Shown here piece by piece: positions 49,715-58,483 of a stretch of 64,000 bases of DNA. The DNA is from Microbacterium nymphoidis (GTDB lineage: Bacteria > Actinomycetota > Actinomycetes > Actinomycetales > Microbacteriaceae). The position numbers were made by a program, and so were the translations under genes. Each line of letters opens with the position of its first letter. Within the stretch, counting starts at the first letter, position 1. A model generated the notes under the pieces. The model did not search any database, had not been told where the DNA came from, and was given only the letters and a program-made list of their open reading frames with translations. The DNA lies in the NCBI RefSeq assembly GCF_021044885.1, contig NZ_JAJNOD010000003.1, positions 216,176-280,175 on the forward strand, written 5' to 3'.

Positions 49715-51582
49715 TGGCGGGGCGCATCTCGCAGGCGGACGTCGAGGAGGTGAAGTCCCGCACCAACATCGGCGACATCATCGGCGAGCGCGTGGCGCTG
49801 CGCTCTGCCGGCGTCGGGTCGTTGAAGGGGCTGTGCCCGTTCCACGACGAGAAGAGCCCGAGTTTCCATGTGCGTCCCCAGGTCGGCTTCTATCACTGCT
49901 TTGGTTGCGGTGCATCGGGTGATGTGTACACGTTCCTGCGCGAGATGGATCATGTGACCTTCACCGAGGCCGTCGAGCGCCTGGCGGCACGTGTGGGCAT
50001 CACCCTGCACTATGAGGAAGGCGGCGGTCCCGCCCCTGAGACCAGCGGCCGATCCCGGCTGTACGCGGCGAACGCGGCCGCCGCCGAGTACTTCCGCGCG
50101 CAGCTGGGGACAGCCGAGGCGGAGACCGGTCGTCGCTTCCTCGGAGCTCGCGGGTTCGATGCCGGAGCCGCCGCCCATTTCGGGGTCGGATACGCGCCCC
50201 GTGGCTGGAACGGCCTGCTCGATGCGATGCTGGCGCAGGGCTTCACGCGCGACGAGCTGACCGCGGCGGGACTCGTCTCCTCCGGGCAACGGGGAGTGTA
50301 CGACCGCTTCCGTGGTCGCGTGATCTGGCCGATCCGCGATGTCACCGGTCAGACGATCGGGTTTGGCGCACGCAAGCTCTACGACGACGATCCGGGTCCG
50401 AAGTACCTGAACACCCCGGAGACCGCGATCTACAAGAAGGCCCAGGTGCTCTACGGGCTTGACCTCGCCAAGCGCGACATCTCGCGTGGCGATCCGAAAC
50501 GCGTTGTCGTGGTGGAGGGGTACACCGACGTGATGGCCGCGCACCTTGCGGGAGTCACCACCGCCGTCGCCACATGTGGCACTGCGTTCGGCACCGATCA
50601 CATCACCGTGCTGCGTCGCGTCATGGGTGATGAATCCGCCGCCGGCGAGGTCGTCTTCACCTTCGATCCCGACGCGGCCGGCCAGAAGGCTGCGTTGCGC
50701 GCGTTCGGTGAGGCGCGCCGCTTCCAGGCCCGCACCTACGTGGCCGTCGCCCCGGACGGACTGGACCCGTGCGATCTGCGCCTGGAGCGCGGCGATGCGG
50801 CCGTTCGCGCCCTCATGGACACCAAGGTTCCGATGTTCGAGTTCGTCATCGACCGCAAGCTGGAGGGCTTTGACCTTTCGAGCGTCGAGGGGCGGGTCGC
50901 GGGTCTGCGTGCCGCGGCACCCATCCTCGGCGAGATCGCCGACCCCGCTGTCCGTAGCGGGTACGAGCACGTGCTCGCTCGGCGGCTCGGCAGCGATCTC
51001 ACCGATGTGCACCGTGCGGTGAGCTCGGCCGCTCGCCGGGAGAAGCAGCGGGAGGAGAACGGACCTGCGCGCCCCGCTCCGGCTGTGGCGGATGCCCCGG
51101 CCGAGCCGGTGCAGCGGGTGACACTGGCGACGCTCCCGCGGACGGGCGACGTGATGCGCGAGCGTGACGCCCTCATGGCTTTCCTGCAGTACGGGCATCA
51201 GATGGACACACCGCTGCTGACGCGGGCGCTGAGTCGTCCGCTCGTGCATCCCGGGCTCGAGGCCGTCCGGGCGGGGATCCTTTCGGTGCCCGATCGGTCA
51301 CGTCCCGGATGGGCGATGACCGCCATCGAAGCGGTCCGCGAGCCGTATCGCGTACTGGCGGGCGAGATGCTCGCGGCGGAGTTCCCGGCGCGCGATGAAC
51401 AGTCCGCGCTGGCTGCGGCGAACGATCTCGCACTCGCTCTGGTGGAGCGCCAGTTGCGGGCGGAGAAGGCGGAACTGCTGAGCGCAGTCCAGCGCGTGCC
51501 GGCGGATTCCGATGAGGGTCGAGCGTTGCGCGTCCAGCTGCGCGATCTGGACATTGAGACGCGTCGACTGCGCGGCGAGTAG
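49714..51582 (+). CDS. dnaG: DNA primase
   Basis: 622 residues. The N-terminal CHC2 zinc finger (CPFHDEKSPSF, then FGCGASGD) is followed by the catalytic core, the Toprim motif VVVVEGYTDVMAAHLAGV and VFTFDPDAAGQKAA, and a C-terminal helicase-interaction region. It makes RNA primers for lagging-strand synthesis. The ATG overlaps the dgt stop by one base. A longer upstream frame lies inside dgt and is not real. Confidence 0.97.
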   Translation: MAGRISQADVEEVKSRTNIGDIIGERVALRSAGVGSLKGLCPFHDEKSPSFHVRPQVGFYHCFGCGASGDVYTFLREMDHVTFTEAVERLAARVGITLHYEEGGGPAPETSGRSRLYAANAAAAEYFRAQLGTAEAETGRRFLGARGFDAGAAAHFGVGYAPRGWNGLLDAMLAQGFTRDELTAAGLVSSGQRGVYDRFRGRVIWPIRDVTGQTIGFGARKLYDDDPGPKYLNTPETAIYKKAQVLYGLDLAKRDISRGDPKRVVVVEGYTDVMAAHLAGVTTAVATCGTAFGTDHITVLRRVMGDESAAGEVVFTFDPDAAGQKAALRAFGEARRFQARTYVAVAPDGLDPCDLRLERGDAAVRALMDTKVPMFEFVIDRKLEGFDLSSVEGRVAGLRAAAPILGEIADPAVRSGYEHVLARRLGSDLTDVHRAVSSAARREKQREENGPARPAPAVADAPAEPVQRVTLATLPRTGDVMRERDALMAFLQYGHQMDTPLLTRALSRPLVHPGLEAVRAGILSVPDRSRPGWAMTAIEAVREPYRVLAGEMLAAEFPARDEQSALAAANDLALALVERQLRAEKAELLSAVQRVPADSDEGRALRVQLRDLDIETRRLRGE

Positions 51583-51614
51583 CGTTCGCCTCCGTCGTAG
51601 GTCAGGATGGACGC

Positions 51615-52391
51615 ATGGCACGACGTCAGGACGAGTCCGCAGCCATCCGCGCAGATGATCTCAGCATCGGGGGACCCGGGGGTCTGCGCATCGTCGATGG
51701 GGTCTCCTTCTCCGTAGCGCCCGCCGGCACTCTCGTGGTCTCGGGGCCCACCGGCTCCGGCAAGTCCACCCTCGCGAGCGTCTTCGCCGGGGAAGCGGCG
51801 GACGGGGTGAGCGTGATCGGTGGATCCGGGGAGGTCGCCGGTGTCAACGTTCGTCGTCCGGGCCGCCGCGGCCGCCGGGAATGGGATTTCCGCACCGGCT
51901 ACCTGCCGCAGGGCGCGGGAACGGCGATGCCGCCGCGTCTCACGGTGGGGGAGCACATCGCGTTTCCCATCACCAGCCGCGACCGCAACGTCAACCACAC
52001 CGCCCTGTCCGTGCGCATCGCCTCCCTGCTCGATGAGATGCACCTGCCGCTCGGGGCTGCCGACAAGTACCCGTATGAGCTGAGCGCCGGCATGCTCCAG
52101 CGGATCGCGTTCGCGCACGCCGTCGTGCTCGATCCGAAGGTGTTCATCGCCGACGAGCCGATGGCGAACCTCGACGTGGAGGTGCGGCACGTGGTCTACG
52201 ACGCGATCCGGCGTCGCCAGCGCGCCTGGGGGATGGCCTCGCTGCTCGTGACGAACGACCCGGACCTCGCTCGCGAACTCGCTGCAGACACGATGACTCT
52301 GCGCGCGGGTTCCGTGGTGGCCGTCGGTGACCACACCACGATCCCGCGACCCCCGTCGACGTCCGCGATTTCGACGATCCCGGCGCGCTGA
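51615..52391 (+). CDS. ABC transporter ATP-binding protein (orphan)
   Basis: 258 residues. Walker A GPTGSGKST, a signature motif YELSAGMLQR (LSGGQ replaced by LSAGM) and Walker B VFIADEP followed by MANLD. No permease or binding protein is adjacent, so its partners are elsewhere or it works alone. The order Walker A, signature, Walker B is normal, with a somewhat short helical subdomain. CAGGAT at 51603-51608 ends six bases before the ATG. The substrate is unknown; the closest look is to peptide/nickel-type or lipoprotein-release ATPases. Confidence 0.83.
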   Translation: MARRQDESAAIRADDLSIGGPGGLRIVDGVSFSVAPAGTLVVSGPTGSGKSTLASVFAGEAADGVSVIGGSGEVAGVNVRRPGRRGRREWDFRTGYLPQGAGTAMPPRLTVGEHIAFPITSRDRNVNHTALSVRIASLLDEMHLPLGAADKYPYELSAGMLQRIAFAHAVVLDPKVFIADEPMANLDVEVRHVVYDAIRRRQRAWGMASLLVTNDPDLARELAADTMTLRAGSVVAVGDHTTIPRPPSTSAISTIPAR

Positions 52392-52479
52392 CCCGGCGAC
52401 ACTCCCGGGTCTCTGGCCGTGTTCTGGGGCGACGGATTTGTTTGCTAGAGTTGATCTGTCGCCGCCACGGTGGTGATGA

Positions 52480-52552
52480 TCCTCCATAGCTCAATTGGCA
52501 GAGCAATCGGCTGTTAACCGATAGGTTCTTGGTTCGAGTCCAAGTGGGGGAG
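52480..52552 (+). tRNA. tRNA-Asn (GTT)
   Basis: 73 bases folding into a full cloverleaf. The acceptor TCCTCCA pairs with TGGGGGA (52545-52551, one G-U pair). The anticodon stem ATCGG/CCGAT encloses loop CTGTTAA with anticodon GTT at 52513-52515. GGTTCGAGTCC forms the T loop, and the discriminator base is G. The 3' CCA is not encoded. TAGAGT at 52446-52451 is a likely -10 for its promoter. Confidence 0.97.
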
Positions 52553-52558
52553 CAGCAA

Positions 52559-52588
52559 AACTCCCCGAAGCCCGCGCTTCGGGGAGTT
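52559..52588 (+). terminator. Terminator after tRNA-Asn
   Basis: Perfect 12-base arms at 52559-52570 and 52577-52588 with a 6-base loop, followed by CTTCGTTCGTTC. It starts seven bases after the tRNA, so it ends the tRNA transcript. Confidence 0.88.
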
Positions 52589-52642
52589 CTTCGTTCGTTC
52601 AGCCGATGCTGCGTCACGATGGCCGTGCCGTAGATTCGGTGG

Positions 52643-53155
52643 ATGACCATGACGCTGCGGCTTCCGGGCCCCGGGGACGAGGCGGACTGCCGTCGTCTGC
52701 ACGAGGAACTTGCGAACGACGGCTTCGAGTTCCTTCAGCACCGTGGCAGCTGGGATGAGATCTGCGCGGCGGTGCGTCGGGAGCACGACGGCATCGATGT
52801 CGCGCCCGGCCGGGTGCCGGCGAGCTGGCTGCTGGCGGATGTCGACGGTGAGGTGGTGGGGCGGGTGTCCATCCGTCACCGGCTGAATGACTTTCTGCTG
52901 CAAGAGGGTGGGCACGTCGGCTACGCGGTCGGCCTGGCGCATCGGCGCCGGGGGCACGCCACCCGTATCCTCCGGCTCGCTGTCGACGATCTGGCCCGCC
53001 GCGGCGTCGAGCGGATTCTGGTGACCTGCGACGACACCAATGTGGCGTCCGCGGGTGTGATCGAGAAATGCGGTGGCGTGCTCGAGGACATCGCGCCGTC
53101 GCGCGACGGAGGGGCGAAGCGCCGCTACTGGATCTCCGCCTCCCCGACGAGCTGA
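52643..53155 (+). CDS. GNAT-family acetyltransferase
   Basis: 170 residues. The acetyl-CoA binding motif VGYAVGLAHRRRGHATRIL and VTCDDTNVASAGVIEKCGG are typical of the GNAT fold. The N-terminus MTMTLRLPGPGDEADCRRLH is the usual first strand and helix. The substrate is unknown. TAGATT at 52631-52636 ends six bases before the ATG. Confidence 0.9.
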   Translation: MTMTLRLPGPGDEADCRRLHEELANDGFEFLQHRGSWDEICAAVRREHDGIDVAPGRVPASWLLADVDGEVVGRVSIRHRLNDFLLQEGGHVGYAVGLAHRRRGHATRILRLAVDDLARRGVERILVTCDDTNVASAGVIEKCGGVLEDIAPSRDGGAKRRYWISASPTS

Positions 53156-53165
53156 CCCCGCGGCA

Positions 53166-54392
53166 TCACTCGGCCCCGGTAACCCGAGCGGCGGTCGTCC
53201 GTGTCAGCAGGAGCCCGAGCGCGAGTTGTGCCAGTGCCCCGCACGCGAGCAGACCCAGCACGAGGGTCCAGGAACCCGTCGCCTGGTGGATGGCCCCGGC
53301 GGCGAGTGGGCCCAGAGTGGCGAGCGTGTACCCCACGGACTGGATGACGCTGGAGGCGCGCGCCGAATCCGCGGCGTTGCGGCCGATGCCGGCGATGAGC
53401 ACGAGAGCGAACGGGAACGCGCACATGCCGAGGCCGAGGCAGGCCGCCCACACCTCCGGCAGCGCCGTGGGGGCGAAGGTGAGACCGGCGACGCCGACGA
53501 TGGTGGCGGTGGCGATGAGGGTGAAGCCGACGCGCATCCGGATCGGCGTACGGGTCAGCGGAACGATCAGCACGGTCGCCGGGGCTCCGATCGCCATCAT
53601 CACGCCGAGCAGGATCCCGGCGCGCTCCGCGGACAGTCCGGCGCTGGTCGCGATGCTCGGCAGCCAGCCCATGAGGATGTAGCTGAGCAGAGACTGCATC
53701 GCGAAGAAACCGGCCAGCAGCCACGTGCCGGCGGGGAGGGGGTCTCGGCGGCGGGGTCCGGATGCCGGGGCAAGCGGGGCGCCGGCGTCGGGCCGGGCGG
53801 CGGGGCGGCTGAGCGGCATCGCGAACGCCCAGACCGCGACGGCGATCACAGCGGGCGCGGCCCAGACGGCGAGCCCCATCGAGGCGCTCCCGAGGGCGGA
53901 TGCGATCGGGACGGCGGTGGCGGCGGCCAGAGCGGCCCCGATCGACATCGCGGTGGAGTATGCCGTGGTGATGGGGCCGATGTGGCGGCCGAAGTGCGCT
54001 CGGACGACCGCGGGCAGCAGGATGTTGACCACCGCGAGGCCGGATGTCGCGATCACGGTGCCCGCGACCACGACCCACGGCGACGGGATCGCTCGCAGCA
54101 GGAGCCCGGCGGTGAGCACGACCATCCCGAGCCCGATCGTGCGCTCGACGCCGAGGCGGGCCGACAAGCGCGCGGTGCTGAGGCCCGCGACGGCGAACAC
54201 GGCGGTGGGGACGGCGGGCACGATCACGACGGTGACGTCGGTGAGCGCCCCGCTCGCGGTCAGCGCGGTGATGAGCGCGGAGGTACTCGTGATAGCGAGC
54301 CGCAGGTTCAGTGCAATCAGCACGAGCGCCACGATCATGAAGACCCATCGGCTCCGGCTGCGAGCGGGATCGGGCGTGCGATTCATATTCAT
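53166..54392 (-). CDS. MFS transporter, CynX/NimT type
   Basis: 408 residues with 12 predicted membrane helices; the N-terminus VLIALNLRLAITSTSALI is typical of the cyanate/2-nitroimidazole transporter branch. The substrate is unknown. It is divergent from a FadR-type regulator with only 46 bases between the start codons, so the regulator very likely controls it. The ATG at 54390-54392 is used; an ATG two codons later is the alternative. Confidence 0.87.
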   Translation of the reverse strand: MNMNRTPDPARSRSRWVFMIVALVLIALNLRLAITSTSALITALTASGALTDVTVVIVPAVPTAVFAVAGLSTARLSARLGVERTIGLGMVVLTAGLLLRAIPSPWVVVAGTVIATSGLAVVNILLPAVVRAHFGRHIGPITTAYSTAMSIGAALAAATAVPIASALGSASMGLAVWAAPAVIAVAVWAFAMPLSRPAARPDAGAPLAPASGPRRRDPLPAGTWLLAGFFAMQSLLSYILMGWLPSIATSAGLSAERAGILLGVMMAIGAPATVLIVPLTRTPIRMRVGFTLIATATIVGVAGLTFAPTALPEVWAACLGLGMCAFPFALVLIAGIGRNAADSARASSVIQSVGYTLATLGPLAAGAIHQATGSWTLVLGLLACGALAQLALGLLLTRTTAARVTGAE

Positions 54393-54438
54393 CCAAACAT
54401 CTAACGTCTAATCATTGAGCCGTACTATCATTGCACGC
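54393..54438. promoter_or_regulatory. Shared control region between MFS and FadR-type genes
   Basis: 46 bases of unusually AT-rich sequence containing the direct repeats CATCTAA and CGTCTAA (54400-54413) and TACTAT at 54423-54428, a probable -10 for the regulator. The repeats could bind the regulator; this is inference. Confidence 0.5.
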
Positions 54439-55122
54439 ATGACGCTTTCCCCGGTCCGCCAAAGCTCGCTCAGCGATCAGGTCGTCGAACGACTCCGGGC
54501 TGAGATCGTGGAGGGTCGCTGGCCGGTCGGCGAGCGCATCCCTCCGGAGCCGGAACTGATGGAGAGCCTGGGTGTGGCACGAGGGACGCTGCGGGAGGCG
54601 CTGCGTGCGCTGCAGTACAGCGGAATGCTGGACATCCGTCGCGGGGACGGCACCTTCGTCAACGCCCGCAGCGAGGTGCCCGGGGCGCTGGCGCGTTCCG
54701 GGGGAACCCTGGCGGATGTGCTCGAGGCGCGCGCTGCCATCGAGCCGCAGCTGGCGAGGCTGGCCGCACTGCGCGCCAGCGCGGACGACATCGCCCTGAT
54801 TGAGACGGCGCTGGCGCGCCGGGCGCGCTCCCACGCGGACGACTGGGCCTCATCAGACGCCTTCTTCCACGAGGCCATCGCCCGCGCTGCGCACAATCCG
54901 ATCCTGTTTGAGGTGTACGCCGCACTTCTGCCACGGCTGCAGGAGTCGGTTCAGGCGGCGATCAGTCGCTCCGGCTTCCGGGTCGATGATCCCCGGGGTC
55001 ACGAGGAAGTGCTGGAGGCGATTGTCCAGGGTGACCCGGAAGCCGCCAGCGCCAGCGCGGCGGCGAATCTGGCGGCAACCGAGCGGTGGGATCTCGACGA
55101 TCGCGCGAGCGGGCAGCGATAG
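54439..55122 (+). CDS. FadR/GntR-family transcription regulator
   Basis: 227 residues. The winged helix has LSDQVVERLRAEIVEGRWP, ESLGVARGTLREALRAL and the wing MLDIRRGDGTFV, followed by an all-helical FCD ligand domain (DVLEARAAIEPQLARLAALR, DAFFHEAIARAAHN). The ATG at 54439 is preferred to a TTG at 54415, since the conserved domain starts close after it and TACTAT lies ten bases upstream. Divergence from the MFS gene suggests it senses the transported compound. The ligand is unknown. Confidence 0.9.
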   Translation: MTLSPVRQSSLSDQVVERLRAEIVEGRWPVGERIPPEPELMESLGVARGTLREALRALQYSGMLDIRRGDGTFVNARSEVPGALARSGGTLADVLEARAAIEPQLARLAALRASADDIALIETALARRARSHADDWASSDAFFHEAIARAAHNPILFEVYAALLPRLQESVQAAISRSGFRVDDPRGHEEVLEAIVQGDPEAASASAAANLAATERWDLDDRASGQR

Positions 55123-55168
55123 CCCGCGTGCAGAGTCGTTGCGCACGGATGCCGTGGCCGGTTGGTTG

Positions 55169-55951
55169 TCAGAGCCGACGTTCCCGGCCCATCGCGCGCC
55201 CCTCGATCCAGTAGGCCTGCACGTGAACGGACTTCCGGCCGCCTCCGACGCGGTCCTTCACGGCGGCTCGGAGTGCTTTCAGCGAACCGGTCTCCCCGGC
55301 GGCCCATACCTGCTTCCCGGGGGAGAGGAGATCTGCCGCAGCGAGCGCGAGCGATGCGGGGCCCGAGCGCGCTGCCCACTGAATCGACGCGCGCGCCGCG
55401 GAGGCGAGCGGGATCAGCTCGTCCTCATCGTGCGCCTGCTCCAGGAGCACCGCTGTCTCCAGTTCCGGGGGGATCGAACGCAGGATCGCGTTGATCGCGG
55501 GCACGGATGCGGCGTCGCCGATGAGCACCAGCCCGGTGGTGTCCGGCGCGCAGGCGAAGGAGGTTGACCCGAGTGACTGCGCGATGACCTGATCGCCGGC
55601 GTCAGCGGAGGATGCCCACGCCGACGCGGGTCCCGCGGGCTCGTGCAGGAGGAAATCCACGTCGATCCTGCCCGCGGCCACATCGGCACCGGCGATGGTG
55701 TACGCGCGCTGGAACTCGACACCGGTCACCGGGTCAACGATCCACAGGCGGATCCATGCGCCGGGGGAGTCGGTGGCCTGCTGGAACAGGGTCGGCGCAT
55801 CGAAGTGCACGCGAAGGAAGTGCGGCGCCAGCCTGGTCGTGCCGCGCACGGTGAGCGCGTGCTCCTTCGCGCCGAGAACGCGGAGAACGGCTCCGTCGAA
55901 TCCGTGGGGCATCAGCGAGTGTCCTGTCTGCTTCGTGTCGTGTCGCGACAT
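55169..55951 (-). CDS. Siderophore-interacting FAD-binding protein
   Basis: About 260 residues. The FAD-binding domain has TRLAPHFLRVHFD and FQRAYTIAGAD, and the C-terminal SIP domain has GLVLIGDAASVPAINAILRSIP and VWAAGETGSLKALR. These flavoproteins reduce ferric siderophores to release iron in the cytosol. The ATG at 55949-55951 is taken; an ATG at 55910-55912, with AGGA upstream, is an equal alternative. The open frame extends into the iron box and is not coding there. The iron box and promoter upstream indicate induction under iron starvation. Confidence 0.9.
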   Translation of the reverse strand: MSRHDTKQTGHSLMPHGFDGAVLRVLGAKEHALTVRGTTRLAPHFLRVHFDAPTLFQQATDSPGAWIRLWIVDPVTGVEFQRAYTIAGADVAAGRIDVDFLLHEPAGPASAWASSADAGDQVIAQSLGSTSFACAPDTTGLVLIGDAASVPAINAILRSIPPELETAVLLEQAHDEDELIPLASAARASIQWAARSGPASLALAAADLLSPGKQVWAAGETGSLKALRAAVKDRVGGGRKSVHVQAYWIEGRAMGRERRL

Positions 55952-55984
55952 GCCGAGCTCGGCGACTCGACGGGATGCCGAGGC

Positions 55985-56026
55985 GGAAATCACCCTATCC
56001 GGCGAACTTAGGTAAGGCAACCCTAA
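55985..56026 (-). promoter_or_regulatory. DtxR/IdeR iron box and promoter
   Basis: TTAGGTAAGGCAACCCTAA at 56008-56026 matches 16 of 19 bases of the DtxR/IdeR consensus TTAGGTTAGGCTAACCTAA. On the minus strand TTGCCT and TAGGGT with a 17-base spacer form a promoter whose -35 lies inside the box. Iron-loaded repressor would therefore block polymerase. Confidence 0.9.
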
Positions 56027-56089
56027 TCAGGAGCGGGAAGCCGTTGTCGCTCACCTACGCCAGCCCGGCAGGCGGTGAGTGCGCCGCGA

Positions 56090-56497
56090 TCAGCGGATAC
56101 GCAGGGGCTGGGCGGTCGTCGCAGACGTGGCGAGGGCTTCGTCGAAGACACCGATCAGGGATCGGCCGTCGGTGGTGACGTGATAGTCGCGCGCCGTGAG
56201 GATGGTTTCGGCGATCTGATCACCCCACGGCGGCACCCGGTCCGGGTGTTCGGCATCCCACACCACCTCAGAGGCCGGGAGGTGCTGGAGGAGCGTGGCT
56301 GCCTCGTTGAGTTCAGCACGAGCGCGGGGTGCATCGCCCGCGTCCAGTCCTCCGGATTCGTACAGGCGCGCGAGTAGCGGGAACACCCGCCCCCGCTGTC
56401 CGTCTTCGAGGCGCACGGTCACGGTGTCGAAGAAGGAGCCGAGGAAAGCCCCCGTGCCGACGGGATAGGCGATCGGTCCCACGCGAAAGCTGAGCAC
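56090..56497 (-). CDS. Imm70-like immunity protein
   Basis: 135 residues. The pattern [50 protein letters not shown] and [10 protein letters not shown] resembles the immunity protein 70 family of polymorphic toxin systems, small cytosolic proteins that neutralise a secreted toxin from kin. No toxin gene is adjacent, so it would be an orphan immunity gene. The GTG start at 56497 has CATACT upstream by seven bases. The assignment is from memory of the family pattern. Confidence 0.68.
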   Translation of the reverse strand: MLSFRVGPIAYPVGTGAFLGSFFDTVTVRLEDGQRGRVFPLLARLYESGGLDAGDAPRARAELNEAATLLQHLPASEVVWDAEHPDRVPPWGDQIAETILTARDYHVTTDGRSLIGVFDEALATSATTAQPLRIR

Positions 56498-56589
56498 GCA
56501 TCCCAGTATGGCTAAACCCGTTGCCTCTGCGACGCCTGCGGCGCATGCTGGTGCGAAGCCGCGCTCGCGGCGACCTGGTGGGAGGCAGC

Positions 56590-56886
56590 ATGAATCATGC
56601 GTCGGGGCAGATCGGTCCGCTGGACGTCACATTTCACGCACCGCTCGTGACGAGTCCGAGTGCGGGCGGGTGGACGTACGTCCAGATGGCGGGCTCCGCG
56701 GAGTTCTTCGGCACGCGAGGTCTGGTGAAGGTGACCGGCACCGTGGATGGTGTCCCGTTCGAGAGCTCCTTCATGGCGCTCGGGGACGGGACGCACAAGC
56801 TGCCGATCGCCGCGGCGCTGCGCGCACAGATCGGCAAGTCCACCGGCGACGAGGTCACCATCCATCTGACGAGCCGCCGACGCTGA
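56590..56886 (+). CDS. DUF1905-family protein
   Basis: 98 residues. A small beta-barrel pattern ([44 protein letters not shown]) matches DUF1905, a domain also found beside YdeI-like proteins. The function is unknown. The ATG at 56590 follows the ribosome site GGTGGGAGG by five bases; the frame upstream of it is arginine-rich and not coding. Confidence 0.8.
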   Translation: MNHASGQIGPLDVTFHAPLVTSPSAGGWTYVQMAGSAEFFGTRGLVKVTGTVDGVPFESSFMALGDGTHKLPIAAALRAQIGKSTGDEVTIHLTSRRR

Positions 56887-56957
56887 TCCGGCGGCTGCGC
56901 CCGGCCGAAAGGCGCACCGCACAGCATCTGCGCGGCCAGGGCAGGCAGGCTGTGCGG

Positions 56958-58007
56958 ATGAGCGGATCGACACCCGGGCCGGGCGCCCGCTCGTCACGAC
57001 CACGCGGCGCGGGGCGCTGGCTCGCCATCGCCGGGCCGCTCGTCGTGGCGATCGCCTGCCTCGCCCTCCTCTTCCCGCGGCCGTTCGGGACCGAACGCGC
57101 GCTCGGCGTGGCTCAGGTGATCTCCTTCCGCGCGGGCGTCGCGATCGGGCTGCTCGCGCTGGCCTCGGGGGTGGCGACGCTGATCGGGGTGCTGGCTGTC
57201 CGCCGGCGCCGCATCGCGCCCGGCGGTGTGGCCACGGTGATCATTCTTCTTGTCGCCGCCATCGGCAATGTGGCCGTGCTCGCCGACCGCGGCTGGCAGG
57301 CGGACGACGTGGATGCGGCACGGTCGGCCGATGCGATCACGGTGCTGTCGTGGAACACCCAGGGCGGAGCCACTTCGCCCGCGGAGGTCGCCGGACTGGC
57401 GGCCCGCACGCACGCGGACATCGTTGCTCTCCCGGAGACCGACGCCGTCGCCGCTGCGGAGATCGCGCGACTGCTCGCACAGCAGGGTATCCGCGTAAAC
57501 GCGCAGACCACGGGGGAGTGGATCCCGACCTCGCTGCTGGTCTCCGAGCGCCTGGGGACCTACCGGCACGATCTCGGAGCCGGAAGCACCCCGGGATTGC
57601 CGAGTGGCGTGTGGGTACCGCAGGACGGTGCGTCTGCCGGGTCGTCGCCGCCCATCGTGGTGGCGCATCCCATGCCGCCGTTGCCGACGAGAATGCAGGC
57701 GTGGCGTGACGGTCTGGACTGGGTCGCCCAGCAATGCCGGACCTACGGGGCTGATGTCGTGATCGCAGGGGATCTCAATGCGACCCTGGACCACCTCCCC
57801 GCCATGCCCGGATGCCCCGACGCGGCACGCTCCACCGGAACCGCCGGATGGGGGAGCTGGCCCTCCACCGCTCCGGCATGGTTCGCCGCACCCATCGACC
57901 ATGTGCTCGCGGGCAGGGCCTGGCGCGCCGTGGCGTTCGAGGTCGTCGACTCCCGGGGTCGCGGGAGCGATCATCGCGCCATCGTGGCGGTGCTGGAGCG
58001 CGCGTGA
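56958..58007 (+). CDS. Endonuclease/exonuclease/phosphatase-family membrane protein
   Basis: 349 residues. Three N-terminal membrane helices (about 20-115) are followed by an EEP domain: VLSWNTQGG, DIVALPETDA, VVIAGDLNATLDHLP, PIDHVLAG and SDHRAIVAVL, together the magnesium site and catalytic histidines. This topology puts the catalytic domain outside the cell. Substrates of the family range from nucleic acids to phospholipids, so the target is open. The ATG is used; an in-frame GTG two codons earlier is possible. Confidence 0.87.
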   Translation: MSGSTPGPGARSSRPRGAGRWLAIAGPLVVAIACLALLFPRPFGTERALGVAQVISFRAGVAIGLLALASGVATLIGVLAVRRRRIAPGGVATVIILLVAAIGNVAVLADRGWQADDVDAARSADAITVLSWNTQGGATSPAEVAGLAARTHADIVALPETDAVAAAEIARLLAQQGIRVNAQTTGEWIPTSLLVSERLGTYRHDLGAGSTPGLPSGVWVPQDGASAGSSPPIVVAHPMPPLPTRMQAWRDGLDWVAQQCRTYGADVVIAGDLNATLDHLPAMPGCPDAARSTGTAGWGSWPSTAPAWFAAPIDHVLAGRAWRAVAFEVVDSRGRGSDHRAIVAVLERA

Positions 58008-58064
58008 CGCACGGGGTGCGACGGTGCTCCGGCCGGAACGGCGAGCGGGTCTACGCGGCGGTGG

Positions 58065-58367
58065 TCACGCCGGATCCTCACGTCCCGCGCGCTGCGCGTC
58101 CAGTTCATCGCGCAGGAGCTGGTTCGCGTCCTCGAGATCGAGCACGCGGCCGATGCCGGCGAGGTTCATGCCTTCGTCACGGAGTCGACCGACGCGCCGC
58201 AGTCGCGCGATGTCGTCGTCGCTGTAGCGCCGTGTGCCTCCATCGCTGCGGGCGGGGGTGAGGATTCCGTGTCGCTCGAGGAGTCGCAGGCTCGCCTCGT
58301 TCATATCGACGAGCTGGGCGGCGACGGCGATGCCGTAGACCGGTGTCCTGCTGTCGCGACTGGGCAT
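58065..58367 (-). CDS. MerR-family regulator, HspR-like
   Basis: 100 residues. The MerR helix-turn-helix region reads PVYGIAVAAQLVDMNEASLRLLERHGILTPARS followed by GGTRRYSDDDIARLRRV. This is close to HspR, the repressor of dnaK and hsp20 genes in actinobacteria, and the short length also fits. It is divergent from hsp20, so it most likely represses that promoter and itself. GGAGGA precedes the ATG. Confidence 0.88.
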   Translation of the reverse strand: MPSRDSRTPVYGIAVAAQLVDMNEASLRLLERHGILTPARSDGGTRRYSDDDIARLRRVGRLRDEGMNLAGIGRVLDLEDANQLLRDELDAQRAGREDPA

Positions 58368-58379
58368 TGTTCCTCCGGC

Positions 58380-58408
58380 TTGAAATTTCTACGAACGTGT
58401 TCTATAAA
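58380..58408 (+). promoter_or_regulatory. hsp20 promoter between hspR-like and hsp20
   Basis: TTGAAA (58380-58385), 17 bases, TATAAA (58403-58408): near-consensus and strikingly AT-rich for this genome. The spacer carries TTCTACGAACGTGTTCTA, with repeated TTCTA and an imperfect GAAC/GTTC dyad. This is where a MerR-type protein would sit. CTTGA at 58379 resembles half of the HspR HAIR site, but no full HAIR is present. Confidence 0.75.
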
Positions 58409-58483
58409 AAATCTACACCACGAGATGCAGATAACCTGCATCCCCACATCAGCCCAGTCGGGCCGCAGGAAAGGAGAATCACC

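Noticed and set aside
58379..58408. HAIR (HspR inverted repeat) upstream of hsp20
   Set aside because: Only the CTTGA half is present; the second half ACTCAAG is missing, so only a general MerR-type site is claimed.
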